Assembly (NCBI GenBank): GCA_033026295.1
Contig: CM065170.1
Span: 21,524,040-21,588,039, forward strand
DNA length: 64,000 nt
Reading direction: 5' to 3'
DNA from: Channa striata
Taxonomy: Eukaryota; Chordata; Actinopteri; Anabantiformes; Channidae
Every line of letters begins with the position of its first letter. The stretch's first letter is position 1. This document shows positions 48,850 through 59,379 of this stretch, piece by piece. The notes beneath the pieces were generated by a model that saw nothing but the letters and a program-made list of their open reading frames with translations, had not been told where the DNA came from and did no database searches. A program made the position numbers and the translations under genes.

Positions 48850-49790
48850 ACTAAGGCTTAACCAGACAGAAGATGTTTAAACAATTACAAAACATGTAAC
48901 CAAATGAATCTTTCAAGTGAAACACATCAAAACATTCATGTTCATATTTTCTCTTAATGTCTGCATTATAAAATGAGCAGGCTGTAAACTGTCTGCACTT
49001 GGAAGTTGTTCCTGGAATCTGCTGGAACCATTGTCCTAGTTTGGGGTTTACAGACCCCAGTGTTCCTATCATCACAGGTACCACTTGTGCCTTCATCTTC
49101 CACATCCCTTCTAACTCTTCTTTCAGCCCTTGATATTTCTCAACCTTCTCATGTTCCTTCTTTCTGATTTTGCTATTGCTTGGGATTGCCACATCTACCA
49201 CTACAGCCTTGTTCTCCTTTTTTGTCCAAAACTTCTATGTCGGGTTGGATGGCCATTACCATTTTGTCAGTCTGTCCTGGAAGTCCCACAGGATCTTAGC
49301 TCTGACATTCTCAACCACCTTTGGAGGTGTGTCCCATGTTGACTTTGGGACTTCCAGGCTGTACTCAGCACAGATGTTCTTGTACCATATGCCTGCCACT
49401 TGGTTATGGCATTCCATGTATGTCCTGCCTGCTAGCATCTTGCACCCTGCTGTTATGTGCTAGATTGTATCCAAGGCACCTTTGCACAGTCTGCACCTGG
49501 GGTCCTGCCTGGTGTGGTAGACCACAGCCTTTATTTATCTTGTACTCAGAGTCCGCTCCTGTGCTGCTAGGAATAGTGCATCTGTGCTGGGCTGTGCTCA
49601 GTTCAGCTTTGCCCAGCCACTGGTAGAATTTTTTGATATCAGCCACTTCTTCTGTCTATTGGTGATACATACAGTGCAGGGGTTTGTGCTTCCATGAGGG
49701 TTCCTGCTCTTCCTCCCCATTTTCCCTTCCTTCTGCTTAGCGTATAGTCTGTAGCGCATCTTCATACATGAGATGCTCTCTTGGATGTAT
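48850..49790 (-). mobile_element. R2/Rex6-like LINE, C-terminal fragment
   Basis: Minus-strand frames read CRLCKGALDTI (a zinc-knuckle-like Cys block, about 49490), CKMLAGRTYMECHNQVAGIW, then VPKSTWDTPPKVVEN and AIPSNSKIRKKEHEKVEKYQ (49201 leftward). This order is the C-terminal, restriction-like endonuclease side of R2/R4/Rex6-type elements common in fish. Several stops and shifts interrupt it. No reverse transcriptase part remains. Confidence 0.7.
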
Positions 49791-50384
49791 TGTGATGGTT
49801 CATTGTGATGGTTATTGGATCTTGTTCAGGAAGGCTGCAGTTCTCTGCTCTCAAGTCCACCAGCCACTGGACATCGCCGTATTTTTCAGTCTCTTGTGTT
49901 ATTATCCTGCCACTGTGAGTACACATTGGATGGCTCAGTGGAGAACATCCTATTTATTCTCCTGGTTTTGACTTCAAAACCTCCGAAATTAGCCCCCCGT
50001 AAAGCCAGAACAACATATTATTCATCACTAATGAAGGGAAAATAAGAACAACCCCCGGTTTCTTTACAACACCGTAGCCAGGCTGACTAAGAGCAATAGT
50101 TCAGTTAAAACTAGTATTTCCTCAACTCTATGTAGCAATGACTTTCTTCACAAATAAAATTGTATCTATTAGAGAGAAAATTTACCAGTCCCTCCCCACA
50201 AATCCAACAGAATTAGTATCATGAGTAAGGCTTCAATCACTTTTAGGCTGCTCTGTACGCATAGATCTTGCTTAGTTAACTTCAAAACAAACAACATGCC
50301 TGCTAGACCCTATTCCAGTTAGACTGCTCAAAGATGCTCTACCCTTAAACATCCTTTATATGTAACTGAGTACATATACATATT

Positions 50385-50590
50385 AAAGTGAAATTTGTCC
50401 TCTGCATTTAACCCATCCCTCTGGGGGGAGCAGTGAGCTGCCTGGGGAGCTAGCGTTGAGTGTCTTACTCAGGGACACACCTGGTGGGGAGGCTTGGAAT
50501 TGCAGCTGGGACCCCACACTTGGATGTGATCCCACATTATCTGTTTTGCCCTCCAGCATCTCTACCCATTGAGCTACCAGGCCATTACTA
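50385..50590 (-). mobile_element. tRNA-derived SINE, longer copy
   Basis: Read on the minus strand it starts GGCCTGGTAGCTCAATGGGT, which fits a tRNA A box, with a weaker B-box-like GTGGGATCACATCC about 45 bases on. Then comes a body with CACTGCTCCCCCCAGAGGG and GGTTAAATGCAGAGGAC. It is inserted in the degraded LINE. Confidence 0.65.
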
Positions 50591-51349
50591 CCATACCCAT
50601 ATTAGACACATTCCTATTAGATATCATTAATCTATTCTTAGGAAAAGGAAATAAACTGAAGGCCTATAAGGTAGCTAAAATCAAATCCCTACTTAAAAAC
50701 CTTGTCTTGATCCAGGTGTTTTAACCAATGACAAACAATATACAATCTCCCCTTTATTTCTAAAATACTTGAAAAAAAAGTTGCAAAGCAGTTATGTGAT
50801 CACCTGCGCAGAAACGACTTGTTTGACTTGTATTTCAGTCAGGATTTAGAGTTCATAATAGCACATAAACCGCACAGATTAAAGTCACCAACGACCTTCT
50901 TCTGGCTTCAGATAATGGACTCTCTATACTTGTTCTGTTACATCTTATAGCTGCATTTGACACCATTGATCACAAAATATTATTACAGAGACTAGAACAT
51001 GTCAACATGTCAACAGTAGAACATAATTGGGATTAAAGGAAGTGCAATACATTTGTTTAAATCTTATCTATCAGATAAATTGACATTATTATTTACATTT
51101 ACATTATTTACCTCACACATAAAACAAATCTTTAGAACAGCCTTCTTCCACTTACAGAACATTGCCAAAATTAGGAGCATCGTCTGCTCAAAAACTGGTC
51201 CATGCATTTGTTACTTCTAGATTGGACTAATGTAATTCTCTACTTTCAGGCTGCCCCAGTAACTAGAGTAAAAGTAAAAGCCTTCAATTAATCTGAAATG
51301 CTGCAGCAAGATTACTGACTCGGATTGGTAAGAGAGATGATATTTCACT

Positions 51350-51525
51350 TTCATTAAGAAAAAGAAGAACCTTTATTTGTCACACTGATCACATATATGT
51401 TACAGTGAAATTTACTCCTGTATATTTGGCCCATCTCTCTTGTGGCAAAACGGACAATGCGATTTGATCCCACATTGTCCATTTTGCCCTCCAGCGTCTC
51501 TACCCATTGAGCTACCAGGCCTCCA
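51350..51525 (-). mobile_element. tRNA-derived SINE, shorter copy
   Basis: It has the same tRNA-like head (GGTAGCTCAATGGGTAGAGA) and GGATCAAATCGC as B-box-like site, and the same tail type (TTTCACTGTAACATATATGT). The central body of the longer copy is missing. It is inserted in the same degraded LINE. Confidence 0.65.
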
Positions 51526-51689
51526 TTGGCTTCCCATTAAATGTCCTAGTACCATATCATCCTAATAGACCACTTAAATCTCAGAATGCAGGCCTGCTTG
51601 TGGTTCCCAGAATATCAAAAAGTAGAATGGGAGGGAGAGTTTTTAGCTATCAAGCTCCTCTCCTGTGGAACCAGCTCCCAGTCCAGATC

Positions 51690-52295
51690 CAGCTAATCTG
51701 GATATTCTGGGAACCACAAGCTTCACGGAACACATCGCCTCAGTCTCTGGGTCGTGTAGATTTGCCCTCTATAACATCAACAAGATCAGACCCTACCTCT
51801 CTGAGTACACGACACAACTCATCGTGCAGGCATTGATCATATCTCGTCTAGATTATTGCAACGCACTGTTGATGGGGTTACCGGCATGCACGACCAAACC
51901 CCTGCAGATGATCCAAAATGCAGCAGCACCCCTTATCTTTAACCAGCCAAAAAGGACTCATGTCACCCCTCTCTTCAGATCTCTGCACTGGCTTCCTGTA
52001 GCTGCTAGGATTAAGTTCAAAGTTCTGTCTCTTGCCCACAGAGTGATCAACTCAACAGCTGCGGCTTACTTAAAGTCATTCATTCAGGTCTACAGCCCCT
52101 CCCGTCCGCTGCGCTCGGCCAGCGAACGACGTCTGGCAGTCCCAGCGCCACACAGAAGACACCAAGGAAAACTCTTCAGCTCAGTGATCCCACGGTGGTG
52201 GAATGAACTGCCAAACTCTGTGCGCTCAGCGACCTCACTAACTACATTTAAAACACTGCTGAAAACAGAATGAACAAATGCCTAAATGTAAATGT
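51690..52295 (+). mobile_element. L2-type LINE C-terminal copy, nested
   Basis: An open frame (51718 to 52273) reads FTEHIASVSGSCRFALYNI, IVQALIISRLDYCNALLMGL and HWLPVAARIKFKVLSLAH, ending TTFKTLLKTE, the C-terminal part of an L2-type polyprotein. The tail is CTAAATGTAAATGTAAAT (52281-52298). It is 5'-truncated and sits between 51690 and 52296 of the older LINE. The frame is intact over about 185 codons, so the insertion is relatively young. Confidence 0.8.
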
Positions 52296-52690
52296 AAATT
52301 TGGGAAGCAGACACCCTCTCTACTTTTAAGACTAGGGTCAAAACTTTCCTCTTTGGTAAAGCTTATAGTTAGTTATAGTCATGCTGCTATAGGCTTAGAC
52401 TGCTGGGGGACCTGATGCACTGAGCCACTTTCCTCTTCTCTTCCCTCTCTCCTCTCACCCCACATTTATATGTCACCACTGTAGTACATTAACTCTGTAT
52501 CTTCTTTCTCCCGTAGTTGTGCTTGTCCCTCAATGTCTCCCTCTCTCTCTCTCTGTCCTCAGGTGTGCCTGGCTTTGGAGCCGTCTTCCAGTGCGCAGCT
52601 ACTGGTTCTACCAACCTGCCCAATGTTTTGTTGTTGCTTCTGTTGCTCTTTTCTTTTCTCTATTCTCTTTCAACTCACCCCAAACAGTCA

Positions 52691-53700
52691 AAGCAAGCAG
52701 GTCAGCTGATCTGTGTGACCGAGAAGGAGTATATAAATGCAGGAGTTCAGAAAGGTACAGTGAGGCAGCATCATTTAAACATTTAAAAACAAATAAGAGA
52801 AGTTTAAAATGGATCCTAAAATGCACAGGCAGTCAATGGAGTGAGAATAAAATAGGTGTAATGTGCTCATGTTTTCGAGTGCCAGTTATATGCAGCAGCA
52901 TTTTGGATGAGCTGCAGTGAAGAGATTGACGACTGACTGACACCTTAATAAAGTGCATTACAATAATCCAGCCAGGTGGTAACAAAGGCGTAGATTACTG
53001 TCTCAAGGCGCTGCTTAGTGAGAACTGGCTTAACTTTGACCAGTTGCCTCAAGTGGAAAAAACTAGGCTTAACAACAGACTGAATCTGGCTGTCAAGGTT
53101 TAGGTCAGTCTCCATTTTAAACCCAAGGTTAACAATTTCAGATTTAGTGTATTCAGCCAAGGGACCCAAATCTACAGGGGTTGGTTCCCAGCACAATTAC
53201 CTCAGTCTTTGAATCATTAAAATGTAAAAAGTTAAGAGCCATCTAGGCCTTAATGTCCTTTAAATAGTCTAATAATGATCTGACAGGGAAACCATCAATC
53301 TTATTAAGAGGGATATAGATCTTACAGTCATCAGCATAGCAGTGAAAAGAGATGCCATGAGGATGGAGTCAAGGGGCAGCAAATAGAAAGAAAACAGGAT
53401 AGGGCCTAAAATAGAGCCTTGTGAAACCTCACAGGACAGAGGAGCATAGGAGGACTCCAAATTGGACAAAAAAACGTCTGTCCTTTAAGTAGGACCTGAA
53501 TCAACTCAGACCTGGGCCTTTTACACCAACACAGTGTTCTAGGCGGGAGATCAAAATATCATGGTCCACTATATTCAAATGCAAGCGTTAAATCAAGCAG
53601 AACAAGGACCACACAGTCACCAGAATCAGAGGTTAGAAGAATGTCATTAAAAAACACACAGACGAGCAGATTCAGTACTGTTTTGTTCTAAAACCAGACT
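52691..53700 (-). mobile_element. L2-type LINE fragment (minus strand)
   Basis: Minus-strand frames at 53469-53269 (SQGSILGPILF), 53196-52945 (VVKPSFFHLRQLVKVKPVLT and TWLDYCNALY) and about 52826-52690 (LYTPSRSHRSADLLALTV) follow the order of the element at 62240-64000 and are clearly the same family. Frames are broken and the 3' end is lost at the junction with the Maui-like 3' UTR at about 52690. Confidence 0.8.
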
Positions 53701-53709
53701 AGCTAAAAG

Positions 53710-54068
53710 AAACCAATTCGCGCCCCCTTCGTCATATTTCCTCGTCTTAGCTTTCTGGTGACTTTCTTTTGTCTCACTATTTTCATCTCTCTCCGCCTTT
53801 CTTTTCATCCCTGTAAAAAATGTCTCCATGTTGTCTTCAGGTTCGTTTACTCACTTCATGTCGCCTGCTCGGTGCAAAATAAACCCGACACCATAGAGCT
53901 AATCCTCCCTGCACACACTCTGACAATGGGAGCGCCACTGCCAACTACTGTACTGGATCTGCAATTACACTTTATTCTAGTACGGCAAAAAAAGCATGTT
54001 CCCCAGGGTCACACACGCCCCCCCTGGCAGCGCACCGGACCCACTATTTGAGAAGCAATGCCCTAAAG
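53710..54068 (-). mobile_element. hAT transposon 5' end with truncated ZBED-type ORF start
   Basis: Read on the minus strand from about 54064 the sequence starts near TAGGGCATTGCTTCTCAAAT, a hAT-like terminal repeat. An open frame from 53829 or the internal ATG near 53808 reads MKRKAERDENSETKE and KAKTRKYDEG, matching the N-terminus of ZBED/SCAND3-like hAT transposases. The frame diverges after KYDEG at about 53715, where the LINE fragment begins. Confidence 0.55.
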
Positions 54069-54119
54069 TAAGAAAAAACTCTTTAAAAAGACGAGGGGAA
54101 GAGCATCACAGGGTGAACG

Positions 54120-54993
54120 TGTCAGGAGTCTGGACTTTTTGTTAGTCTAGCTTTTGTTTATTTCCTGTTGTGGCCTTTTATTTTGTAGTATTGCTTTCTC
54201 TTTCCTGTTAGTTTTTTTTTTTGGTTGCTTTACTTTTCTTGTTTGTCCTTATTAGTTTCACCTGTCCTCCGATTTATTTAAACCCTGTTCTTCCTTCACT
54301 GGTTGTTGTTTTGTCTCTCTGACACACTCAGACATATGAACACTCTTCTTGTAAACAGTTTGTTCGTTAGTGCCCGTTTACTGTCTTTTGTCTGAGGTTT
54401 GGTTCCTTTCCTTGGTTCTTTATTTGGTCCCTTGTTTGGTTCTGTGTGTAGTTCCTTTGTCTGGTTCTTGTTTGGTCTTTTGGTTGTTGGTTTAAGTGCC
54501 GCCTTTTTATTTTAGTTCCCTGGTTCGCTTGTTTGTTTGTTTAGCTTTTTCTGTGTTTCTTTCTGCTTTCCTTTTGTTTTTACTTAGTTATTAGTTCTGT
54601 TCCTGTTAGTCTGTTATTATTATTTTTTTTTTTGACTCATTAGGTTATTTTTGTTGTCGTTATTTTCGTTAGTTTTCCCTTTATTTCTTAGTCACTGTTT
54701 AGTCCCTACCCCTGGTTGGTTAGTTTGTTAAGTTTGTATTTGAGGTCCTGTTAAGTTTTTCTCCCTCAGTTAGATCTTCAGTTCTTACTTACTTATTCCT
54801 TTTAGTTTTTATTTTTGTGAAATTATTTGTCCCCATGTATTGTCTAGTTTGTTTAGGGTTTGTTTGTATTTTTCTTATCCTCCCTTTTGAAGAGAGTTTT
54901 AGTTTTTGTTATTTAAATAATTTATTATTTTACACACCCCACTGTCACCACCACACTGGGTCTTTATTCAATACATTACCCCCAATTCTGACA
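54120..54993 (+). mobile_element. Probable solo LTR
   Basis: The segment begins TGTCAGGAGT and ends CCAATTCTGACA, giving short inverted ends TGTCAG and CTGACA with the TG...CA form of LTRs. It is strongly rich in T and G on this strand, has TTTAAACCCTG at about 54277-54287 as a possible promoter site, and no coding capacity. I could not confirm a target-site duplication (flanks GAACG and TAACT), so the class is not settled. Confidence 0.55.
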
Positions 54994-57900
54994 TAACTTG
55001 AGGGTTTCAAATGATCAACAGTCTCCCGAACCCTAGACAAACTTGACAGGCTCAAACTGATGAAAGACAGCAGAGCATAAGTGAGGGACTGACTGGTCAA
55101 AAACAAGAGGAGACATTTGGGCCTTTGCCATAGAGACCTTATTAAAAGTAGGTGTAAGGAAAAGTTATGAGTAAATCTCACAATATAAATATGCAACAGA
55201 CTTACAATATTTGTTTTATGTGTCATTTCTCCTGAATGCGTTTTCTTCACGTTTAGAAATCTGCCGTTTCTTAATATGAATAAGCAACATCAGTACTGAG
55301 AAGTTAAAAGTAAAAACATCAAGAAGAATAACATTGTACCTACACACCATGTATTATTTTTTTTTCCAGGAAATACTTTTCAGTCAGTATTTTTTTTACT
55401 TGGGCTATCACTCCAAATAGTTGATAGCCCTGGGCATAACTGCTGGGCAAAAGACAATTTAAGCAGTTTGAAATGTGAAATAAAGAGAGATTTTGATTTT
55501 TGAAAGGCTGGGCCTGGTTCAGCTTTTTTTATAACATGATGTCATCCACTAAGCATTGTATTTTGCAAATTCTGTAAACTGTATTTCTGCTGTTTACCTC
55601 AAACATGAAACAACACAACTCCAGCAAACCTTAACCCCAGTTCCATACCTTGCTTTAATGCAAGGAGGAAACAGGAAATGGTAATTTTTACAGTCTCATT
55701 AAAGATGTATATCTGTTTAACCAGACTTCAGTGTAACAGTATCCAGGTCAGTGACCAGGACTAGATAGGTTCTACCATCATATGCAACACACTTCACTCC
55801 AACACTAGTCTGCTCTAATTAAGGAAGATTAAGGTTGAGCCACACACAAGCAGCCTCTAATTGAAGACTAAAGTAGAGCCAGTGGTCTCATGGAAACTGA
55901 GTTATTGACTGTCTATCCATCTATTATCTTACCAGGGTTAAGGAGAGCACAAGGAGTCAAAGGGGGTTTAGTGTCGTGAAGGGTTTGTCATCATGAAGGG
56001 CGGAGGGCAATAAAAACCAGTCACAGGGCTTACTGACTGCTCTTTTAAGTTAGATAAGTTAGAGAAAATTCTTATTATTATTGTACTGTTTTTGTTTTTT
56101 TTCTTTCAAATATATATTCAAATAGATGTAATATTATTTTGCAGTTGGCAGTGTTTCACTGATGGTGGTACGGATGCCTGCAGAACTGCAACTCAGCAGA
56201 ACATATACAAGGATGAGCGTAAGGCTGGGGGTGGCACCCTAGGGAATGTGGTGTTTCCTCAGCGGGGGTGGGGTGTATTCACAGCCTGATTAGAGGAATC
56301 ACAAATGACCCTGTTTACATTACCTAAATGATGACTTGTTATGACACAGAGCATGTAAACAAGCACACCCCATACAAACATCTTACAAGATACGGTGAGG
56401 TGATAATCAATGTAAATGTTGCTTTAGAAGTCAGATTGTAAGTAAGCCAGTGTTGTTGCTTCTGCACATCTGAGTGCAGAAAATTACACAACAATGCCGC
56501 TCTACATTACAGATCTGCTAACTCATCTGCAGGTCTTTCATCAGTCTGTTATTAATAGTTAGAATGCAGTTTCAGAGGCGTTTTATCAAACTCTAACCAA
56601 GTATTCACACAGTCTCCCCATTTGATGGAATAATGCAACTATACAAACATTATGCTTTTCAACTAATATTATTTTGAAAACTTCCCATGACCAAACTTTG
56701 AATAAGTGGAAAATAATGCACAGATGGATAAAAAAGCTTTTAAAAAGTAATGGGACAACCATTTAAATTCTGTAGGGAATACATTTTGTAGATTTTTGTT
56801 TGTTTGATTTGTTGTTTTTGCATTACACAACTTTCTTCATGGTTTGTTGGCCTTCTTCTGACAAATTAAGATTACCAAAAGTAATTCAAAAGGAATACAT
56901 TTTCTCAATTTTGACACTGAATGTTAATGTTGTTTTTTTACTATTTACATTAGAAATATATTTTAAATGATTTGCAAATCACTGCATTCATTATTTACAT
57001 TTTGCATACTTTTAAAACTTCTATGAAAATGGGGATTATCAAAACAAAATAATTTTCATTTCTCATGAAGCATCTAACATGCTACTGAAAACATGTGACA
57101 TAATATGTGTTATCATATTGCAGGGATTTTCAAACACTCCCTTTTAATTTTTTTGCTGGTGTGTTTTTCATTCCTTTAGCTCAGACCTCTGACCAACTCT
57201 GTGATGTTGTGCCCACTGTCAAGATACAAATACTAACATATAAAAGTGAGAAATTGAATCAGATGCTGCATTTTCAATCCAAATTATAACTGTATCAAAA
57301 ATAAAAACCAAAATATGTTATAGTATTCTTCAGGATGTTTTAAATCACTACTGACACTTGAAACCCCGAAAGTGGACCTACTCATTAGCCAGTTCTAGTT
57401 CTCTAGTATTTTTTCTATGTATTTCCTTCATACAACATAACTAAGTTGTGACATTTTCATGAGGTTTCTAGAGTGAAATTCCATTCATAATTAATGCATA
57501 TCCACCCATGTATTATTTAATTCTACTAGAAATGTGACTCTTAGTTGACAATAGCTGACATAACATGAGTTGACTTGTTTAATACCTTATTACTTGCAGG
57601 TCACCTCTCCTTTTTACCTACCCTTGTTTTGCTCTGCTGTCTATTTGAAACAAAGAGTATAATTTCTCCTGAGAAATAGCAAATAGCAAATTACAGAAAT
57701 ATGACAGCACATTTGTATGAATATACTCCCCAATATTAAATTCAAGGCTGAATTATTAGTTTAACAGGCCTGGGATGTTTTTTGATCTATTATTAGTGTC
57801 TACTATGATGATTACTCTCACTGATCATCTCATCATTAGGACAGTTAGTATTCTTAAACTCACCACAACAAAAATGAGTAGTTGTCACCAACACTGTAAG

Positions 57901-58038
57901 TCTAATTTTAAGCAGACTAGCTTCTTTGTTTGGCTGAATATGGGCATCTAAACAATTGGCCCAGTTCAACAGTAGCAAGCTACTAGAGGGTACAAGTATA
58001 ACACAGTAAGGTTTTTGGGCCACAGTATTGTATTTGGG
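54994..58038. other. Intergenic AT-rich DNA, no gene seen
   Basis: I found no coding domain, RNA gene or assignable repeat. It contains poly-T and poly-A stretches only. Confidence 0.45.
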
Positions 58039-58138
58039 NNNNNNNNNNNNNNNNNNNNNNNNNNNNNNNNNNNNNNNNNNNNNNNNNNNNNNNNNNNNNN
58101 NNNNNNNNNNNNNNNNNNNNNNNNNNNNNNNNNNNNNN
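58039..58138. other. Assembly gap (100 N)
   Basis: Exactly 100 N bases, the conventional placeholder for a gap of unknown size. Distances across it should not be trusted. Confidence 0.99.
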
Positions 58139-58814
58139 TATCTTTTATAATTTTTGAAATATTCTGCTTTTTCTGTAATTTTTTTCTTATTCAAATGAAT
58201 TGAAAAATCAGCTCCTTCAGCTCCTCTTAAGCTATGTTTTAGCTTTAACTAGTCATACTTCAGCCTAGAGAAACCATTTGTCTTCCATTTAACTTAATAT
58301 CTTAATTGTCTTTAATATCTTTTACGGTTTTTGACTAATACAGTTTTAGTTTTAGGTAGTTTTTGGTGATTTTTAAATTTCTCCATTAGTGTGTATTGCT
58401 TGCAGGTAGAGTAGGTGACATCACATGCACTCTAACTTTTCAGCTTCATCTTTAATCAACTTTTGTCTACTTTTTCTGCTTTCATTCAGTCAAATTATAT
58501 CTTTCCTTAGAAGAATTATACATTAAAAAGTAGGCATTTTTGTTTTCTTTCAGGAAATGTAACTCTCATAATGACAGATCTAACAGTTACAACTGTAAGT
58601 GGCCAGAAGCGGAGAGAGTACTGTCTCAAACTCCCATCAGAGCTCATTATAACAGAGATCCAGAAATTATCTTCAAATGCCAAATGAGGGCTGTTTTAAA
58701 ACTGCTACCATACCTTCATTTTATTGAGTATTTCAGTAAAGCCTTCTGCTGCTCAAAGTTATTTTTTTTTAGTTAATAGGACTAATACTTTTTCATGTAT
58801 TGCACCTTTTCCGA

Positions 58815-59070
58815 GGCAAAATCTAAGCAAATCTAAGCTCTGCAATTATAGAGAGCTTATCTACCTTTTGGTACCCAAAGCACTTTACACTGCTTCTTAT
58901 TTACCCATTCAGACACATAATCACACACCTATGAGGGAGCTGCTGTGCTGCTGGCCAACACTCACCAGTGGTGGTTCACTGTCTTGCTCAAGGACAGGAC
59001 CACAGGAGCCAGGGTTCGAACTGTAGAACTGGTGGAGGACCACGCTACCTACTGCAACACAGTTGCCCCC
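58815..59070. repeat. Teleost interspersed repeat
   Basis: It contains TTTTGGTACCCAAAGCACTTTACACTG-type sequence (58866-58892), GAGGGAGCTGCTGTGCTG and GGAGCCAGGGTTCGAACTG. I recognise this order from a common dispersed fish repeat. Class not assigned. Confidence 0.55.
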
Positions 59071-59232
59071 TTTTCTAACATTTTTATTTTTGTTAGCATG
59101 TAATTGATTCAGCAAAGTGAAAGGCATCATTGCCATGGTAATGGTAAACACAGCACACCAGATCATGTAATCAGCCTCAGACCTGCGTCCAGTCACTTTA
59201 TCTGACAGGTGTTACCCCACATGATACACTGT

Positions 59233-59233
<1 letters not shown>

Positions 59234-59262
<29 letters not shown>
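59234..59262. repeat. (AC)n microsatellite
   Basis: An uninterrupted AC run of about 14 units, followed by an A run. A shorter ACACAC run lies at 59357-59369. Confidence 0.95.
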
Positions 59263-59267
<5 letters not shown>

Positions 59268-59379
59268 AACCAAACTTTCAAAATAAAAGCCTTTTAATAC
59301 ACTTAATATTTTTAGCATTTAAAAACTAAAATGAGTTTGTGATGAAGTCATATTGGACACACACACACAGGAAAAACAT

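Larger units (their letters stand above)
49950..52690 (+). mobile_element. Degraded L2/Maui-like LINE, split by later insertions
   Basis: Pieces of one element lie in order: about 49970-50380 (NNPRFLYNTV upstream of the reverse transcriptase), 50620-51300 (palm region: FISKIL, then LVLLDL-like and AAFDTIDHKIL), 51525-51690 (HPNRPLKSQNAGLLVVPRI and SYQAPLLWNQLPV), and 52296-52690 (DTLSTFKTRVKTFLFGKAYS plus 3' UTR). It is interrupted by SINE copies at 50385-50590 and 51350-51525 and by another LINE at about 51690-52295. Many stops are present. Confidence 0.75.

Noticed and set aside
50560..50583. tRNA gene suggested by GGTAGCTCAATGGGTAGAG
   Set aside because: Same head occurs at 51500-51520 with a SINE tail; no complete cloverleaf can be drawn and the B box is degenerate.
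54945..55250. 101-codon minus-strand open frame overlapping the LTR end
   Set aside because: Spans the LTR boundary and has no recognisable domain.
57793..58203. Open frames crossing the N run on both strands
   Set aside because: They exist only because N bases are read as open sequence.
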